A DNA stretch of 64,000 bases from Iris pallida (lineage: Eukaryota > Streptophyta > Magnoliopsida > Asparagales > Iridaceae), in NCBI GenBank assembly GCA_029216955.1, contig JANAVB010023997.1, forward strand, positions 62,001 through 126,000, written 5' to 3'. The notes beneath the pieces were generated by a model. It saw only the letters and a list, made by a program, of their open reading frames with translations, was not told the DNA's origin and did no database searches. The number at the start of each line of letters is the position of its first letter. The first letter of the stretch is position 1. A program made the translations under genes and the position numbers. Shown piece by piece: positions 1 through 10,780 of this stretch.

Positions 1-165
1 ATCTTAATTTTATTAACTCCTGCATGACCAAACTTACGGGATGGAAGGATAAATGCTTTTCTTATGCGGGAAGGACAGTCCTTATCAAGTCTACTTTATC
101 CTCTATTCCAACATACTAACTATCAACGTATCTTGTAACCATCACTTCTCTAAAATGAGTGTAAT
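1..165 (+). pseudogene. LINE (L1-type) reverse transcriptase fragment
   Basis: One frame (codon start at position 30) reads KLTGWKDKCFSYAGRTVLIK followed by STLSSIPTY and then a TAA stop at 117-119. This matches the region near the end of the reverse transcriptase of plant L1-like non-LTR retrotransposons, where the family pattern is roughly 'W.gr.LS.aGR..LIKSVLsSiP.Y'. The fragment enters from the left edge, so the catalytic motifs are outside the window. The stop right after the conserved Pro-x-Tyr shows that it is dead. From 166 to 271 I see only AT-rich sequence with no assignment. Family assignment rests on this one motif. Confidence 0.75.
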
Positions 166-712
166 TTTGAACTTTTATAAAATTGACCATTGAATAATAG
201 GATTTCAATCATGTTAGCGATTTGTGATGAATTTTAATTAATTTAATACTATTTAAATTGGTGAATTGTGATTTTGGTGTTCTACTAGTGTAACCCTAGA
301 ACTACTTAGCCTAAAGACTAACCATGACCATGGGGACCTAACCATGTGATTAGATTAGTTAATTACAACTTTTTAGGCTAAGGATATTTTGGTCATTTGT
401 GATTTATTATTATTATTTTGAACTTTGATTAATTGATAATATGCTAAGGGTCATATTAGGCCTTAACCTAAAATTGTCCTAACGTAGATTTTAGTCATGA
501 GCCTAGATATTAGATTAGAAGCTTCAATCACATGACAATGTTAGGAATATCTAGATATTAAGTTAAGAGCAGGATATTTGTTAAGGTTAGATATTTAGCA
601 TGGGCCTTACCTAGAAGGCCTTGAATTATATAGGTAGAGGCCTCTAAATCACTTAAAACTAAACCCTAACCCTAGAGACAAACCCCTTGGCTGCCATGAG
701 AAGCCTCTACCC

Positions 713-722
713 CTATATAAAC
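713..722 (+). promoter_or_regulatory. Putative TATA box of LTR D copy 1
   Basis: CTATATAAAC lies in a region with no ORF and is conserved in the second LTR copy at 47479-47488. It is followed by pyrimidine-rich sequence, as expected for an LTR core promoter. The start site is inferred, not seen. Confidence 0.5.
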
Positions 723-1254
723 AAATGTTAGCCTCCCTTTGCCTCTTTTCATTGCCTCGTTAAACCCTAATTTGTGTTCTTGCCTAAAATCACCCCTTTC
801 TCCAAATCAACTCCAAATTGATCACAATCTTTTGCAACACACTCCCCTATTGTAGAAGACACCATTGGTGGATAACTAGCAAGGATTTGGAGCAAGTTGA
901 CCATAGAAAGTGGAGGGATTTGGCTCTCAAGTGCAATTTCGTTGAGATTCTAACTATCAATAGGTAATGGCCTCGAAACCCAATAATATTCTGATTTCTC
1001 TTTATAGATGCACTCATTTAGGGTCCCCCTAGCTGTAGGTCAAGTTTGGTAGGATTTCGTGCCCATTTGATATGTGTATCGGAGGCGTGTCAGAGTGTAG
1101 TGTAAAATGTTTGGTGAAATGCCACATAGAAATGAATGTTAATATTTTTCAAAACTAATTCCATGATTTTGTAGCTAATTACTTGTAGATCATATTTCTT
1201 AAACTCTGAGCATGATTTGACACTGTTTTTGTCTCCAAATTGGACACCGGAACA

Positions 1255-1725
1255 CATCACGAGGTCTGTGGTGCATCCTCTGCTTCCTGACACCTCATGC
1301 TCACTGCATAGGACACGTGGACACGTGATTTTTGGCACGAGGGTTGGGGCAATGTCTGACACTGTGCTTCTAAAATTTGGGAGGTTATAGTGGAGTATTC
1401 GAGAGGTTATTCTTCTCACATCGGTCACACAACACACACACACGGGCACAGTCGAGCCACTCATACGTGGTTCGACACGACACTACACACAGCTCGGACA
1501 CGTGTCAGAGTGTTTGACACGAAGCCCTATACCCCACCTACCTTAGGACACGACCACGAGACACGGCACTGCACGTGTCGTGCCCTACACCACTCGACAC
1601 ACCCCGCACGCATACACTGCTGCACAGTTCTCTGACACTCCTGTTTGACATGACTTGGACACGTTTTGGGACACTTGGGTGGACACTGGGTTGACACACA
1701 TTCGACATACTTAGTTGCACACACT
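1255..1725. promoter_or_regulatory. GACAC / ACGTG motif cluster in LTR D
   Basis: The pentamer GACAC or its complement GTGTC recurs many times here, several times as part of ACGTG or CACGTG (for example near 1313, 1323, 1499 and 1574). CACGTG is the G-box core bound by plant bZIP and bHLH factors. The cluster is conserved in position in the second LTR copy, where several CG cores have become CA or TG. It lies downstream of the putative TATA box, so a promoter role is uncertain. Confidence 0.45.
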
Positions 1726-2209
1726 TTTCTCATTTTCCAGTTTGTATTGGTTTGGGTTTTCGAAAGGGGAATGTCTGATACCTTGATGCATTTACCTGGG
1801 TTTTGGAGTTGGGACTCATTTATGTGGGTTTTGGATGTTCAAGTGATGCAAGCTGATTTACTGACCTAGGTTTTGTGCATTTATTGACCTGGCTTTAGTA
1901 GAGGGGAATTTGTGTTAGGCAACTTCAGTAAAGGGATGGTATGGGTGTGTTTCCATGTGAGTAAGGTCCAGGAATGAGAGAAAAACAGGTTCAGATAATT
2001 AGAGCAGCAGTAACAGTAGGACAGGTGTGGGAGAGGAGATTCAGGTTCAGTAAGGAGTGGGGGTTTGGAAGGCCATGCTTGGCCTGTTGGCCTTGGCATG
2101 TGCACTGCGTGCATAAGTGGTTCTGACCACTTGGGGTTCCATATATAGGTATTATTTGAAATGTTAGAAGAGTGTAGTGTTAGTTAGAATCCTAGATTAC
2201 ACTACTAAA

Positions 2210-2860
2210 ATACAACGAATTAGCGACGACCATATCCGTCGCTAATCCGTCAGAAAATCGACTTAGCGACGGATTGTCGACGGAATTTGGCTGGAAAAAT
2301 CCATCGGGAAATAGTCCGTCGCTAAAAAAAGTCCGTCGCTAAGCTGTCACCATTCGACGGCTTAGCGACGGATTGCCGTCATTAAGAATCGTACATTTAG
2401 CGACAGCTAGACGACGGATTTTCGTCAAATCAAGTATCAGGAAGTTTCTGATACTACTTTTTAGCGACGGACGAGTCTGTTGGTAATACGTCGGTAACCG
2501 CGTATCAGAGAGTTTCTGATACGCAAAATCAGTCGCCAATCCGTCGCTAATAGTCGCTAATACTCGACGGCAGAGCGACGGATTAGCGACGGTATATCCG
2601 TCGCTTAGGCTCTGGAAATCTTCATGTTGCCAGCACCTTGGCGACGGTTAATCCGTCGCTAGGTTGTCACAAATTAGTCGCTAATGCGGCGACGTAGCGA
2701 CAGAATATCCGTCGCGGTTCTGGAAATCTTCATAGTTCCAGAACATTGTCGACGGATATTCCGTCGCTAATCCATCGACATCCGTCGCTAACTGGAAATT
2801 CTCCAGTTAGCGACGGATATTCCGTCGCTCTGCCGTCGCCTTCCGTCGCTTGGTAGACGC
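2210..2860. repeat. CACTA subterminal repeat array with interspersed hairpins
   Basis: More than 20 copies of TTAGCGACGG, or its complement or close variants, occur in both orientations. In characterised CACTA elements such motifs bind the TNPA-type protein near each end. Between them are inverted repeats: 2433-2455 (8-bp arms), 2501-2523 (8-bp arms), a weaker one near 2612-2633, 2717-2744 (9-bp arms) and 2780-2818 (17-bp perfect arms, 5-nt loop). The last includes one subterminal repeat in each arm. Confidence 0.85.
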
Positions 2861-3200
2861 AAGTTCGACGCTAACTGGAAAAGTTTTGAAATTTTTTCTT
2901 GCATAAAACAGAGCATTCCCTGTTCGTACAACATCCGAAACATCGAAACATCACAATATGCGTCACACCTCACACAAACCTACAAACCAATATATATCAC
3001 ACACAATATACAAATATCTATCATAAATACATCACACAAACCAACATGCATCACACACTAATATCCAAACATCCATCATAAACTAATATCAAAATATCAA
3101 CCATTATCCCAAACATTCACCAATATCCATGTGACAATATCCGAAATTCACAAATATTCAACATTTAAAAAATATTTCCAAACATTCAAATACAATAACA
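2861..3200 (-). other. CACTA 3' untranslated spacer
   Basis: Sequence between the stop of the TNPA-like gene and the subterminal array. It is low-complexity A/C-rich on the plus strand, with repeated 'atcacaca', 'accaaca' and 'aatatc' words. I see no gene and no clear polyadenylation signal. Confidence 0.5.
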
Positions 3201-4410
3201 TCAATGAGAATGAGGAGGTGGATCGTCCGCTGATGGTAATCCCTGCTGCGCCCGACGAAGATACTCCTCCACCATGTGTGCCGGTAGAGTATCAAAGACA
3301 TGACCTGGAAATTGGCGTAACTGCTCTGGCGACATCATGTCAAGGAGTGTCGTCACAGCAGGAGACGGTACCAGAGGGGCAGCAGGGTCAAAAGAAAGAC
3401 CCCCGACGGAAGAACCGAGAATATTCGAAGCACCGGGAGCAGCAGTGGACGGAACGGAAGCAGAAGAACCGGGAGCAGACAGACCAGGAGCAGAAGAACC
3501 GGGAGCAGTAGAAGGATGCGGATAGTACGTGGTCATATGCTCCCGCAAGTCCTACACCGCCTCGGTCAGAATCGCAAGCTGTATCCTCACATCATCGCCT
3601 GCCGGGGCAACGGGAGGAGGGGACGGGGGCGGTGGAAATCTCGGAATCGACGCCTGCAACGACGCCAGGGAGCCGCATCCGTAGAGGCGCCCTTTCCTAA
3701 AGTCGCCGACGGTATCTACGAACATGTCATCGAAGCAAACGTCCATAGAAGAGGATGCCTGGTGGGGCGTCGTTTCGTCGACATCCTCGGCAGCAGGGGG
3801 CTTAACCCGTCTAAGGGCCTCACGATATGCAGCCTATCCAATGAATGTGTTTATACTATAAGTTTTCCTAAGTTATAATCTAAATCCTATGTTTCCCTAA
3901 GTTATAGTCTGAATCCTAAGTTTACCTAATTATGTTAACAATACTTATAATTCTAACATAAATCTCATAAACGTAAGTACTTACATCAGTCTCCTTGGCC
4001 CTCTCGTCGACGAAGCTTCCATCCTTCCGCCTCTTCTGCGTATACTGGAATACATTGTGCATGGTGACCGAGTCCGCCTCTTTTCCCTCCTTTACCGCCA
4101 GTTGGGTCTGTATACGAAATATTCGTAGAATTTAATTAACTTTCATATATTAATAGTACCGAATTAGATAGTGGAATGAATTTGCGATATCTCACCAAAT
4201 CTGCACACGTCGCTGCGTGGGGCCTTGATCCCCCCATATGCAGACCCGCGGCCCGTCGATTTGCCTTCGCTTTCTCCGATTTCTGCTTGTACGCAGGAGT
4301 ATCCATCTTCTCCAAGATCTGATCATAATACTCCTATCGGATCCAATCCTTCTTCGAATGCCTCAAGCGAAGGTCATACACCGCATCCCGTATCTTCTTC
4401 CCGGCGGCGC
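3201..4410 (-). pseudogene. TNPA-like CACTA protein (Transposase_24 / Ptta-En-Spm), 3' part
   Basis: This is the C-terminal part of the second CACTA gene. From 4410 downward it reads AAGKKIRDAVYDLRLRHSKK and DWIR, then a TAG in the same frame, then the Lys/Arg-rich core ending near AAGLHMGGSRP. That is the order of the plant transposase family PF03004 (basic DNA-binding core, then 'GG' turn). A likely donor (GTGAGA near 4196) ends this exon. A further exon (about 4110-3985, TQLAVKEGKEAD then RKDGSFVDERAKE) precedes a GTAAGT donor. The last exon (about 3832-3201) has a Pro-rich stretch, an in-frame TAG near 3550 and a Ser/Pro/Gly-rich tail ending HSH. Exon limits are read by eye. The 5' part lies at 23693-24495, separated by gypsy A. 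Confidence 0.75.
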
Positions 4411-6189
4411 TGTAACGCCCCAGAACCAGAATACTGGAAAGCGGGGGCGTACATAGCCAGCTACATATATTGAAGTGCAACCCACCTCTCTATACGGTCA
4501 CGTCTGTCTAGATACATGAGGGTTTAACTACAAGCCATCAGTCTCCTACGGTCATGAACAAGCCTATAGTCTCAATCTCAAGCAAGCAATAATAGTTACA
4601 AGATGTCAGAGCACCAAATATACAATAGTAAGGCGTCCCATACATTACATATTCGGATGATCATGAAGCTAGTCGTACAATATGTCAAGACTAGCAAGAG
4701 TTTTAGTTATACATGATCAACCCTAGGATTTGTCAATCATGTTACAGCCCGTAGGCAGACAGTAATTAAAGATGCAATCGAGCTAAACACGTGCTCGCCG
4801 GCTAAACGTCTCAAAAGAATAATTTTACAATAGAGTGGGAGAGCCAAAAATAAACCCACTCGTTGCCAGGGTTATGCCTGGTGGTCACCATCTGGCTGGA
4901 AGGTAGGTAGATCCTCTAGAGCTGCTCCGATATCTGGCCATACAAAACCAGCTGGGTCAGACCCCAGAAAGAGCAAGTGCCACAACGGAGGCTTCATTTA
5001 GGAACTAAAACCAACATATAACAATTTAATATTAAAGATAATTATAAACGAAACTGATAATAACAGGGACAACAATAATAAATTGAGTATGAGGAAACCA
5101 TTCAAGTAGCCAGATTGCAACCCTTAAACCAAACAAGGACCGGGATTGCAACCCTTCACCTGAATAGGAACCCATCTCAAATACTATTGATAAAGTAATA
5201 AGACAATAAATGAAGAGAGGACATAGAACTGCTCCGGGAGCCAGGTTACAACCCTTAAACCAAACAAGGACCGGGGTTATAACCCTTTGCCTGAACAGAA
5301 CTGGACCCCTGATCTTTATTGTTAAGGCCAGTATAAATAATCATGCTATTGAAGTAAGGTAAAACATGACGAGCATTACATGGGACTCAATATGACAATA
5401 AATGAAGAGAGGACACAGAACTGCTCCGGGAGCCAGGTTACAACCCTTAAACCAAATAAGGACCGGGGTTGTAACCCTTCGCCTGAACAGAACTGGTCCC
5501 CTGATCATTATTGTTAAGGCAAGCATAAATAATCCCGTCACGTCACAATCTTGTGCATGATCAGGACAAGACTAAGGTAGGCTAAACTCCATCCAATCAA
5601 TCACGACCAAGCAATGAGTACGGCTGGATACTTTAACTAACTAGGGTTATCACAGGTCTAGTTACTAGCAAATGCAATGAGATTATCACAATAGCCACAA
5701 GCCCTGCAGACCATCCAAGTTATCCAGACGCAATTAGGGGATTAAATTCATGTGGGTACATTGTCCAGAAAATGCATGTACCCTTAAGTAGTTTGGTGGT
5801 TGCAACACATGTCAGTGTGCTGAAAATGTGTCGTACTCGACGGTAGGCTACAAATCCTATGATGGGGCGCCCAGATAACGGGATTGCCTGTAGCTGGGAA
5901 GTCTCTTCATGACTACTGGATTTTCTAGTTATTAGCCTTAGTAAATTTCAGTAGGTACCCCTGACCGTGGTATTCAGGGTTCCCTGTCCTAGACATGATG
6001 CAAGACAATACTAGTTTATTTGTACAAACACAATCGTCCACGATGTCCAGGTCAATCATTCTCGTCATGCCAGGCTAGCTGTCTTAACAGCATATCGGGG
6101 GATGTCATGTCAGGTTTACTTGTCAAAAGTGCGCCACGGCGGGCCACTATCGTGTTCAGGGAATATGTGCAAATCTATGTAGCATTTCA

Positions 6190-6190
<1 letters not shown>

Positions 6191-6227
<37 letters not shown>

Positions 6228-6257
6228 TAATAATAATAATAATAATAATAATATAAT
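6191..6257. repeat. (TAA)n microsatellite in gypsy A 3' LTR
   Basis: About 67 bp of nearly perfect TAA/ATA repeat. The other LTR has a much shorter tract at the same place (22462-22495), so its length changed after insertion. Confidence 0.95.
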
Positions 6258-6285
6258 ACTCAAAGAGGACAAGGATTAAGGGAAG

Positions 6286-6880
6286 GGCCATGCGGCTAGG
6301 GGAATTAAGCTCCTACGGCTAGGAGAGAGATGCGGGCTTATGCGGCAAAGAGCACAGGGCGCATGCGGCTGGGAAGACGCAAGCATATGCGGCTGGAGAG
6401 GAACAAGCTCATGCGGCTGGGGAGGACTAAGCGCATGCGGCTGAAAAGACTGCGAGCTTATGCGGCTGTGGAGTGCGGGTCTCATGCGACAAGAGAATAT
6501 GGCGCTCATGCGGCTGCGGGGGAACAAGGCGCATGCGGCTAGAAGTCGAGCAGAGTTAATGCGGCTAAGGAAACTTGAGTCTATGCGGTTGGAAAGCAGA
6601 AGTTCATGCGACAAATAAAGACAAGGCATCCATGCGGCTAGGGACCAATAAGGCCATGCGGCTGAGTCATGCCAAGGCCTTATGCGGCTGCGGGGAGACG
6701 GGTCATATGCGGCATCGAATGATTGAGTTCATGCGGCTGGATTTGCCATGCGGCCAGGGGATGAATTCATGCGGCTAAAGGACAAAAGTTCATGCGACTA
6801 AGGCAAGGAGCCCATGGCCTGTGCGGCTAGGACTGCCATGCGGCTAAGGAAAACTTGCCGCATGAAAATCCATGCGGTCA
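6286..6880. repeat. ATGCGGCT tandem array, gypsy A 3' LTR
   Basis: About 25 copies of ATGCGGCT or one-base variants (ATGCGACA, ATGCGGTT), spaced about 20-28 bp apart with dissimilar spacers. In the element's sense the motif is AGCCGCAT. The array also makes long spurious open frames. The 5' LTR has the same array at 22525-23095, with several cores mutated and one stretch lost. Confidence 0.92.
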
Positions 6881-7477
6881 AGTACTGTGCTTCTTCCCCA
6901 CTTGTCCGAGAAGAAGAAGAGCCATGAAATCTATGGCTTCAAAGTTTTCTAAATCCTTCATCCGAGGTCAGAATCCATACTTCCATATGTCAAAATGGGG
7001 CAGAATCAAATTCTCTACAACATGAAACCATAAAAACTAGATATTAACAAGGTTAAATAGATCAAAACCTAAGAAATCCGAAAATACAATAAACTTAGAT
7101 CTACACAAATTGAACCATGGAAATTAGAAATGCTAAGTATTAAAGTGTGTTAGAATCTCGTGAGGAAGAGAATGGAACAATAAAAACTGAGTTCCTCCAT
7201 GAAGCAAGCTGTACTTGCCTAGGCTCTCTCTCTCTGGTAGGTAAAGAGAGTAATGGTGAAGAAGGAGAAGTAAATGAAGAGAGAGGAGTGGGCGGCTATA
7301 AAGGAGAAGAGTGGGGGTAGGTGGGGGTTTGGTCCACATGAAGAAAAACCAATCCAAACCGAACCAAGCTAACCAAGCCGAACCAAGCAAGAGAAATACC
7401 AAGATAAACCATGCCAGAAAACATGCAATATACGTATACGTATACCAAAATACGTAATACGAACCACGGTCGTTACA

Positions 7478-7495
7478 ACTCTACCCACCTTAAAA
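7478..7495 (-). promoter_or_regulatory. Gypsy A polypurine tract
   Basis: The minus strand reads AAGGTGGGTAGAGT immediately before the 3' LTR. The same purine run precedes the gypsy B 3' LTR. This is the normal site for plus-strand DNA priming. From here to 7644 I see no gene. Confidence 0.8.
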
Positions 7496-7644
7496 GAATT
7501 TCGTCCTCGGAATTTAATCAAGATGCTAGAGAAGCAAGGACAAGCTATACTAATCACAGGCAAGCTATAACAAGGCAATCAATCAAGCAATTATTCATTC
7601 AAACAAGGAATTGAGAGCATAAGGCATAAGGAAGACATTATACC

Positions 7645-10600
7645 TTACGAGTCAAACAGGTCGGAATATCGCGATCGGATATCATCCTCACGCTCCAATG
7701 TTGACTCACCCAAAGAGTGATGACCCCAAGCAACACGGACTAAACTAATAGTCTTGTTCTTGAGTATCTTCTCTCTCCAGTCCAATATAGACACGGGCCT
7801 CTCCTCATACGAAAGGTTGGTACCAACAACCAATTCCGAATGATCCAGGATGTGGCTCGGGTCTGGGATATACCGTCGTAGTTGGGATACATGGAACACA
7901 TCATGTACCTCACGTAGCGACGGCGGAAGAGCGAGACGATAGGATACATCACCTACTCGCTCAAGAATGTCGAACGGTCCTATATACCTAGGACTAAGCT
8001 TTCCCCATACGCCGAAACGAATGACGCCACGGTTAGGCGAAATCCTCAGGAATACGTGGTCGCCGACCGAGAATTCAAGGGGACGCCGATGGGAATCGGC
8101 CCAATAACGCTGGCGATCTTGGGCAACTCGAAGATGATCTCTGACTCTTCTGACCACCTCAATCGTTTGAGCAATCATTTTTGGACCTAGCATCTGCCTC
8201 TCTCCAACATCGTCCCATGCTAGCGGAGATCTGTACTTCCTACCATACAGTGCCTCGAATGGTACCATCTGGATACTGGCCTGGAAACTGTTATTGTACG
8301 AGAACTCCACCAGGTGCAGGTGATCTTTCCACGAACCACCGAAGTCGAGCGTACAAGATCTCAACATATCTTCCAAGGTTCGTATGGTACGCTATGACTG
8401 ACCATATGTCTGCGGATGATAAGCTGAGCTGAACTGGAGGTGAGTTCCCAAACTCTCCTACAGACTACTCCAAAAGTGCGACGTAAATCTGGAGTCTCTG
8501 TCCGAGGTGATACTGACTGGTACACCGTGCAACCTAACTATCTATCTGAGGTACATCTCCGCTAGCTGAGCCGTCGACTGACCAACTCTGAATGGGAGAA
8601 AGTGAGCCACCTTCGTAAGCCTGTCTATAATGACCCAAATAGCATCTCTACCGGCTGGGGACCTAGGTAATCCAGTCACGAAATCCATGGTTATATTCTC
8701 CCACTTCCATTCTGGAATCGGCAAGGGCTGAAGAAGTCCAGCTGGCCTCTGATGTTCAGCTTTAACTTGTTGGTAAACCAAACACCGAGAGACTAACCGG
8801 GCTATCTCCCTCTTCATGCCATTCCACCAAAAGTGCTGACGAATATTACGGTACATCTTCGTGCCACCGGGATGAATGGAATACTGAGAACTGTGAGCCT
8901 CCGCCATGATCTCCTGTCTGATATCTCCACTGGGTACACAAAGACGCCTTCCATGTCGAAGTGTACCGTCTTCATGAATGTATAACTCTGGCCTTCGTCC
9001 TGCCTTACACTCTGCTCTAAGCCGCTGAAGCTTAGCATCTGCTGACTGCACCATCCGGATCCTCTCGATAAAATAAAGTGGACTGAACTCGTATACTGGC
9101 CATCAATGCCACACTGGTAGGAAGGACAACTTCTATACCCATCTTCTGAAGATCTGCTAACAGCTCTGGTTGTGCTGTAAGGAAATAAACGTCGGCTCTC
9201 CTGCTCAATGCATCTGCAACAACGTTAGCCTTCCCAGGATGATACTGCAGGTTGACATCATAGTCCACAAGTAGCTCAAGCCACCTTCTCTGACGCATGT
9301 TGAGATCCTTCTGAGTGAAAACATACTTCAGGCTCTGGTGGTCGGTAAAAATCTCCATCCTATCTTCGTACAAGTAGTGCCTCCACAACTTAAGTACAAA
9401 CACTACTGCTGCCAGCTCCAAGTCATGGGTTGGGTAATTTCTCTCATGATCACGAAGTTGACGTGACGCATAAGCTATTACCTTCCCATGCTGCATCAGA
9501 ACACATCCTAAACCTCTGCCTGAAGCATCACAATCTACTGAGAATCCCCCGATTTCATCTGGAAGCATGAAAATGGGTGCCGTCATCAAGCCTCGCTTCA
9601 ACTTCTCAAAAGAATCCTGACATTCTGCTGTCCAAGCAAACTGCACATCCTTGCTGGTCAACTGGGTCAATGGTGCTGAAATCCGAGCAAAGTCTGAAAC
9701 AAATCGCCGGTAGTAGCCGGCTAAACCAAGAAAACTGCGAACCTCTGCAACTGTGCTGGGTACTGGCCATGTCTCAATAGCCACGATCTTCTGGGGGTCC
9801 ACTTCTACTCCTCCTCTAGTGATGATATGACCCAAGTATGAAATACGATCGAGCCAGAACTCGCATTTACTAAACTTGGCATACAACTGGTGCTTCCTGA
9901 GAGTCTGAAGAACCACACGAAGATGCTGCTCATGCTCCGCCTCACTCTTACTGTAGACCAGGATGTCGTCTATGAACACAATCACAAACTGATCCAAATA
10001 AGGCATGAAGATACGATTCATGAGGTCCATGAATACGACCGGTGCATTGGTTGCCCAAAATGGCATCACAAGGAACTCCCAATGCCCATATCTAGATCTG
10101 AAAACTGTCTTCGGGATGTCCTGCACTCTGACTCTGATCTGATGATATCCTGACCGTAAGTCGATCTTCGAGAATACTGCTGCCTCCTTGAGTTGATCAA
10201 ACAAGTCATCTATCCTCGGGAGAGGGTATATGTTCTTGATTGTCACTGAGTTTAAGGTACGATAATAAACACATAATCTGGACGTACCATCCTTCTTTTT
10301 CACAAGAAGCATCGGGGCTCCCCAAGGCGATCCACTAGCACAAATGAATCCCTTGGTTCTGAGTTCTTCAATCATCTTGTACAATATTTCTAACTCTGAC
10401 GACGCCATCCTGTAGACCCTCTTTGACACTAGGGCTGATCCGGGAATCAAGTCGATGGTGAACTCGATCTTCCGCTCTGGCGGCATTCCTGGAAGCTCTT
10501 CTGGGAAATCATCTGGAAACTCCTCGACTACGCGGGGTAACTGCACTGCTGCTACTGCCATCCGCAACACTGGAGGAGAAGGTTCAACTTCGCCTCGGGA

Positions 10601-10775
10601 AAAGAAAAACTTTGACTCGCCTGGAATGCTAAAAACAATCCTGCCAATGTGGTAGTCTATCCTAGCATACTGGTCCCTCAACCAATCCATCCCTAAGACC
10701 ACATTATAGTCGTCTATCGGGAATTCTATCAACCTAGCGGGAAACTCTCTACCGCTAACTACGATCCGACACGAG
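7645..10775 (-). pseudogene. pol: Gypsy A pol: end of protease, RT, RNase H, integrase
   Basis: Reading down from 10775: the end of the protease region ([18 protein letters not shown]), reverse transcriptase with intact FIDDILVYS but MPFWATNAP where MPFGLTNAP is usual, RNase H ([12 protein letters not shown]...[15 protein letters not shown]), then a frameshift near 9050. The integrase zinc region follows; its second CxxC is degraded (CLVYQQ instead of CLVCQQ). The catalytic core starts at MDFVTGLPRSP; three TAG codons interrupt it between about 8560 and 8390, and the third catalytic segment reads QTYGQS. From 8376 to 7645 the frame is open through the C-terminal DNA-binding region and the chromodomain-like tail ending LFDS. 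The N-terminal half lies beyond Copia N1 at 18975-20487. Confidence 0.92.
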
Positions 10776-10780
10776 GAAAA

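Larger units (their letters stand above)
272..2199 (+). repeat. Gypsy family D LTR, left fragment (copy 1)
   Basis: This stretch is repeated with modest divergence at 47037-48947; similarity starts at 'ttttggtgttctac' in both places. In the second copy the sequence continues to 50712, ends in TGACA and is followed by a gag reading frame, so the repeat is an LTR in plus orientation. Copy 1 stops at 'cctagatta', where the CACTA terminus begins; in copy 2 'cctagatta' continues into 'gttcat'. The left border of the LTR is uncertain because no TG boundary or target duplication can be fixed. It contains a TATA-like box (713-722), a GACAC/ACGTG cluster (about 1255-1725) and a GGCCATG/TTGGCC segment near 2070. 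Confidence 0.8.
4411..7477 (-). repeat. Gypsy A 3' LTR
   Basis: 3067 bp, matching 20681-23692. It carries, in plus-strand order, a segment shared with the gypsy B LTR ('agaaccagaatactgg'), repeated 'aacccttaaaccaaa' blocks around 5100-5500, a (TAA)n tract, and the ATGCGGCT array at 6286-6880. On the element's sense strand a TTTATA-type TATA box lies near 7297. Short stretches around it ('gtagatctaagttt', 'gttgtagagaattaaattct'-like) are homologous to the gypsy B LTR. Confidence 0.92.

Noticed and set aside
1090..1464. Cys-rich small secreted protein on the minus strand (also 1527-1733)
   Set aside because: The Cys and Val come from the GACAC/GTGTC repeat; no signal peptide, and the frame is not kept in the second LTR copy.
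3131..3511. Plus-strand Glu/Gln-rich frame
   Set aside because: Antisense shadow of the Ser/Pro/Gly-rich last exon of the TNPA-like gene.
6286..6880. CRISPR-like appearance of a short repeat with unique spacers about 25 bp apart
   Set aside because: The core is only 8 bp, spacers vary in length, the array lies inside an LTR of a plant retrotransposon and there are no cas genes.
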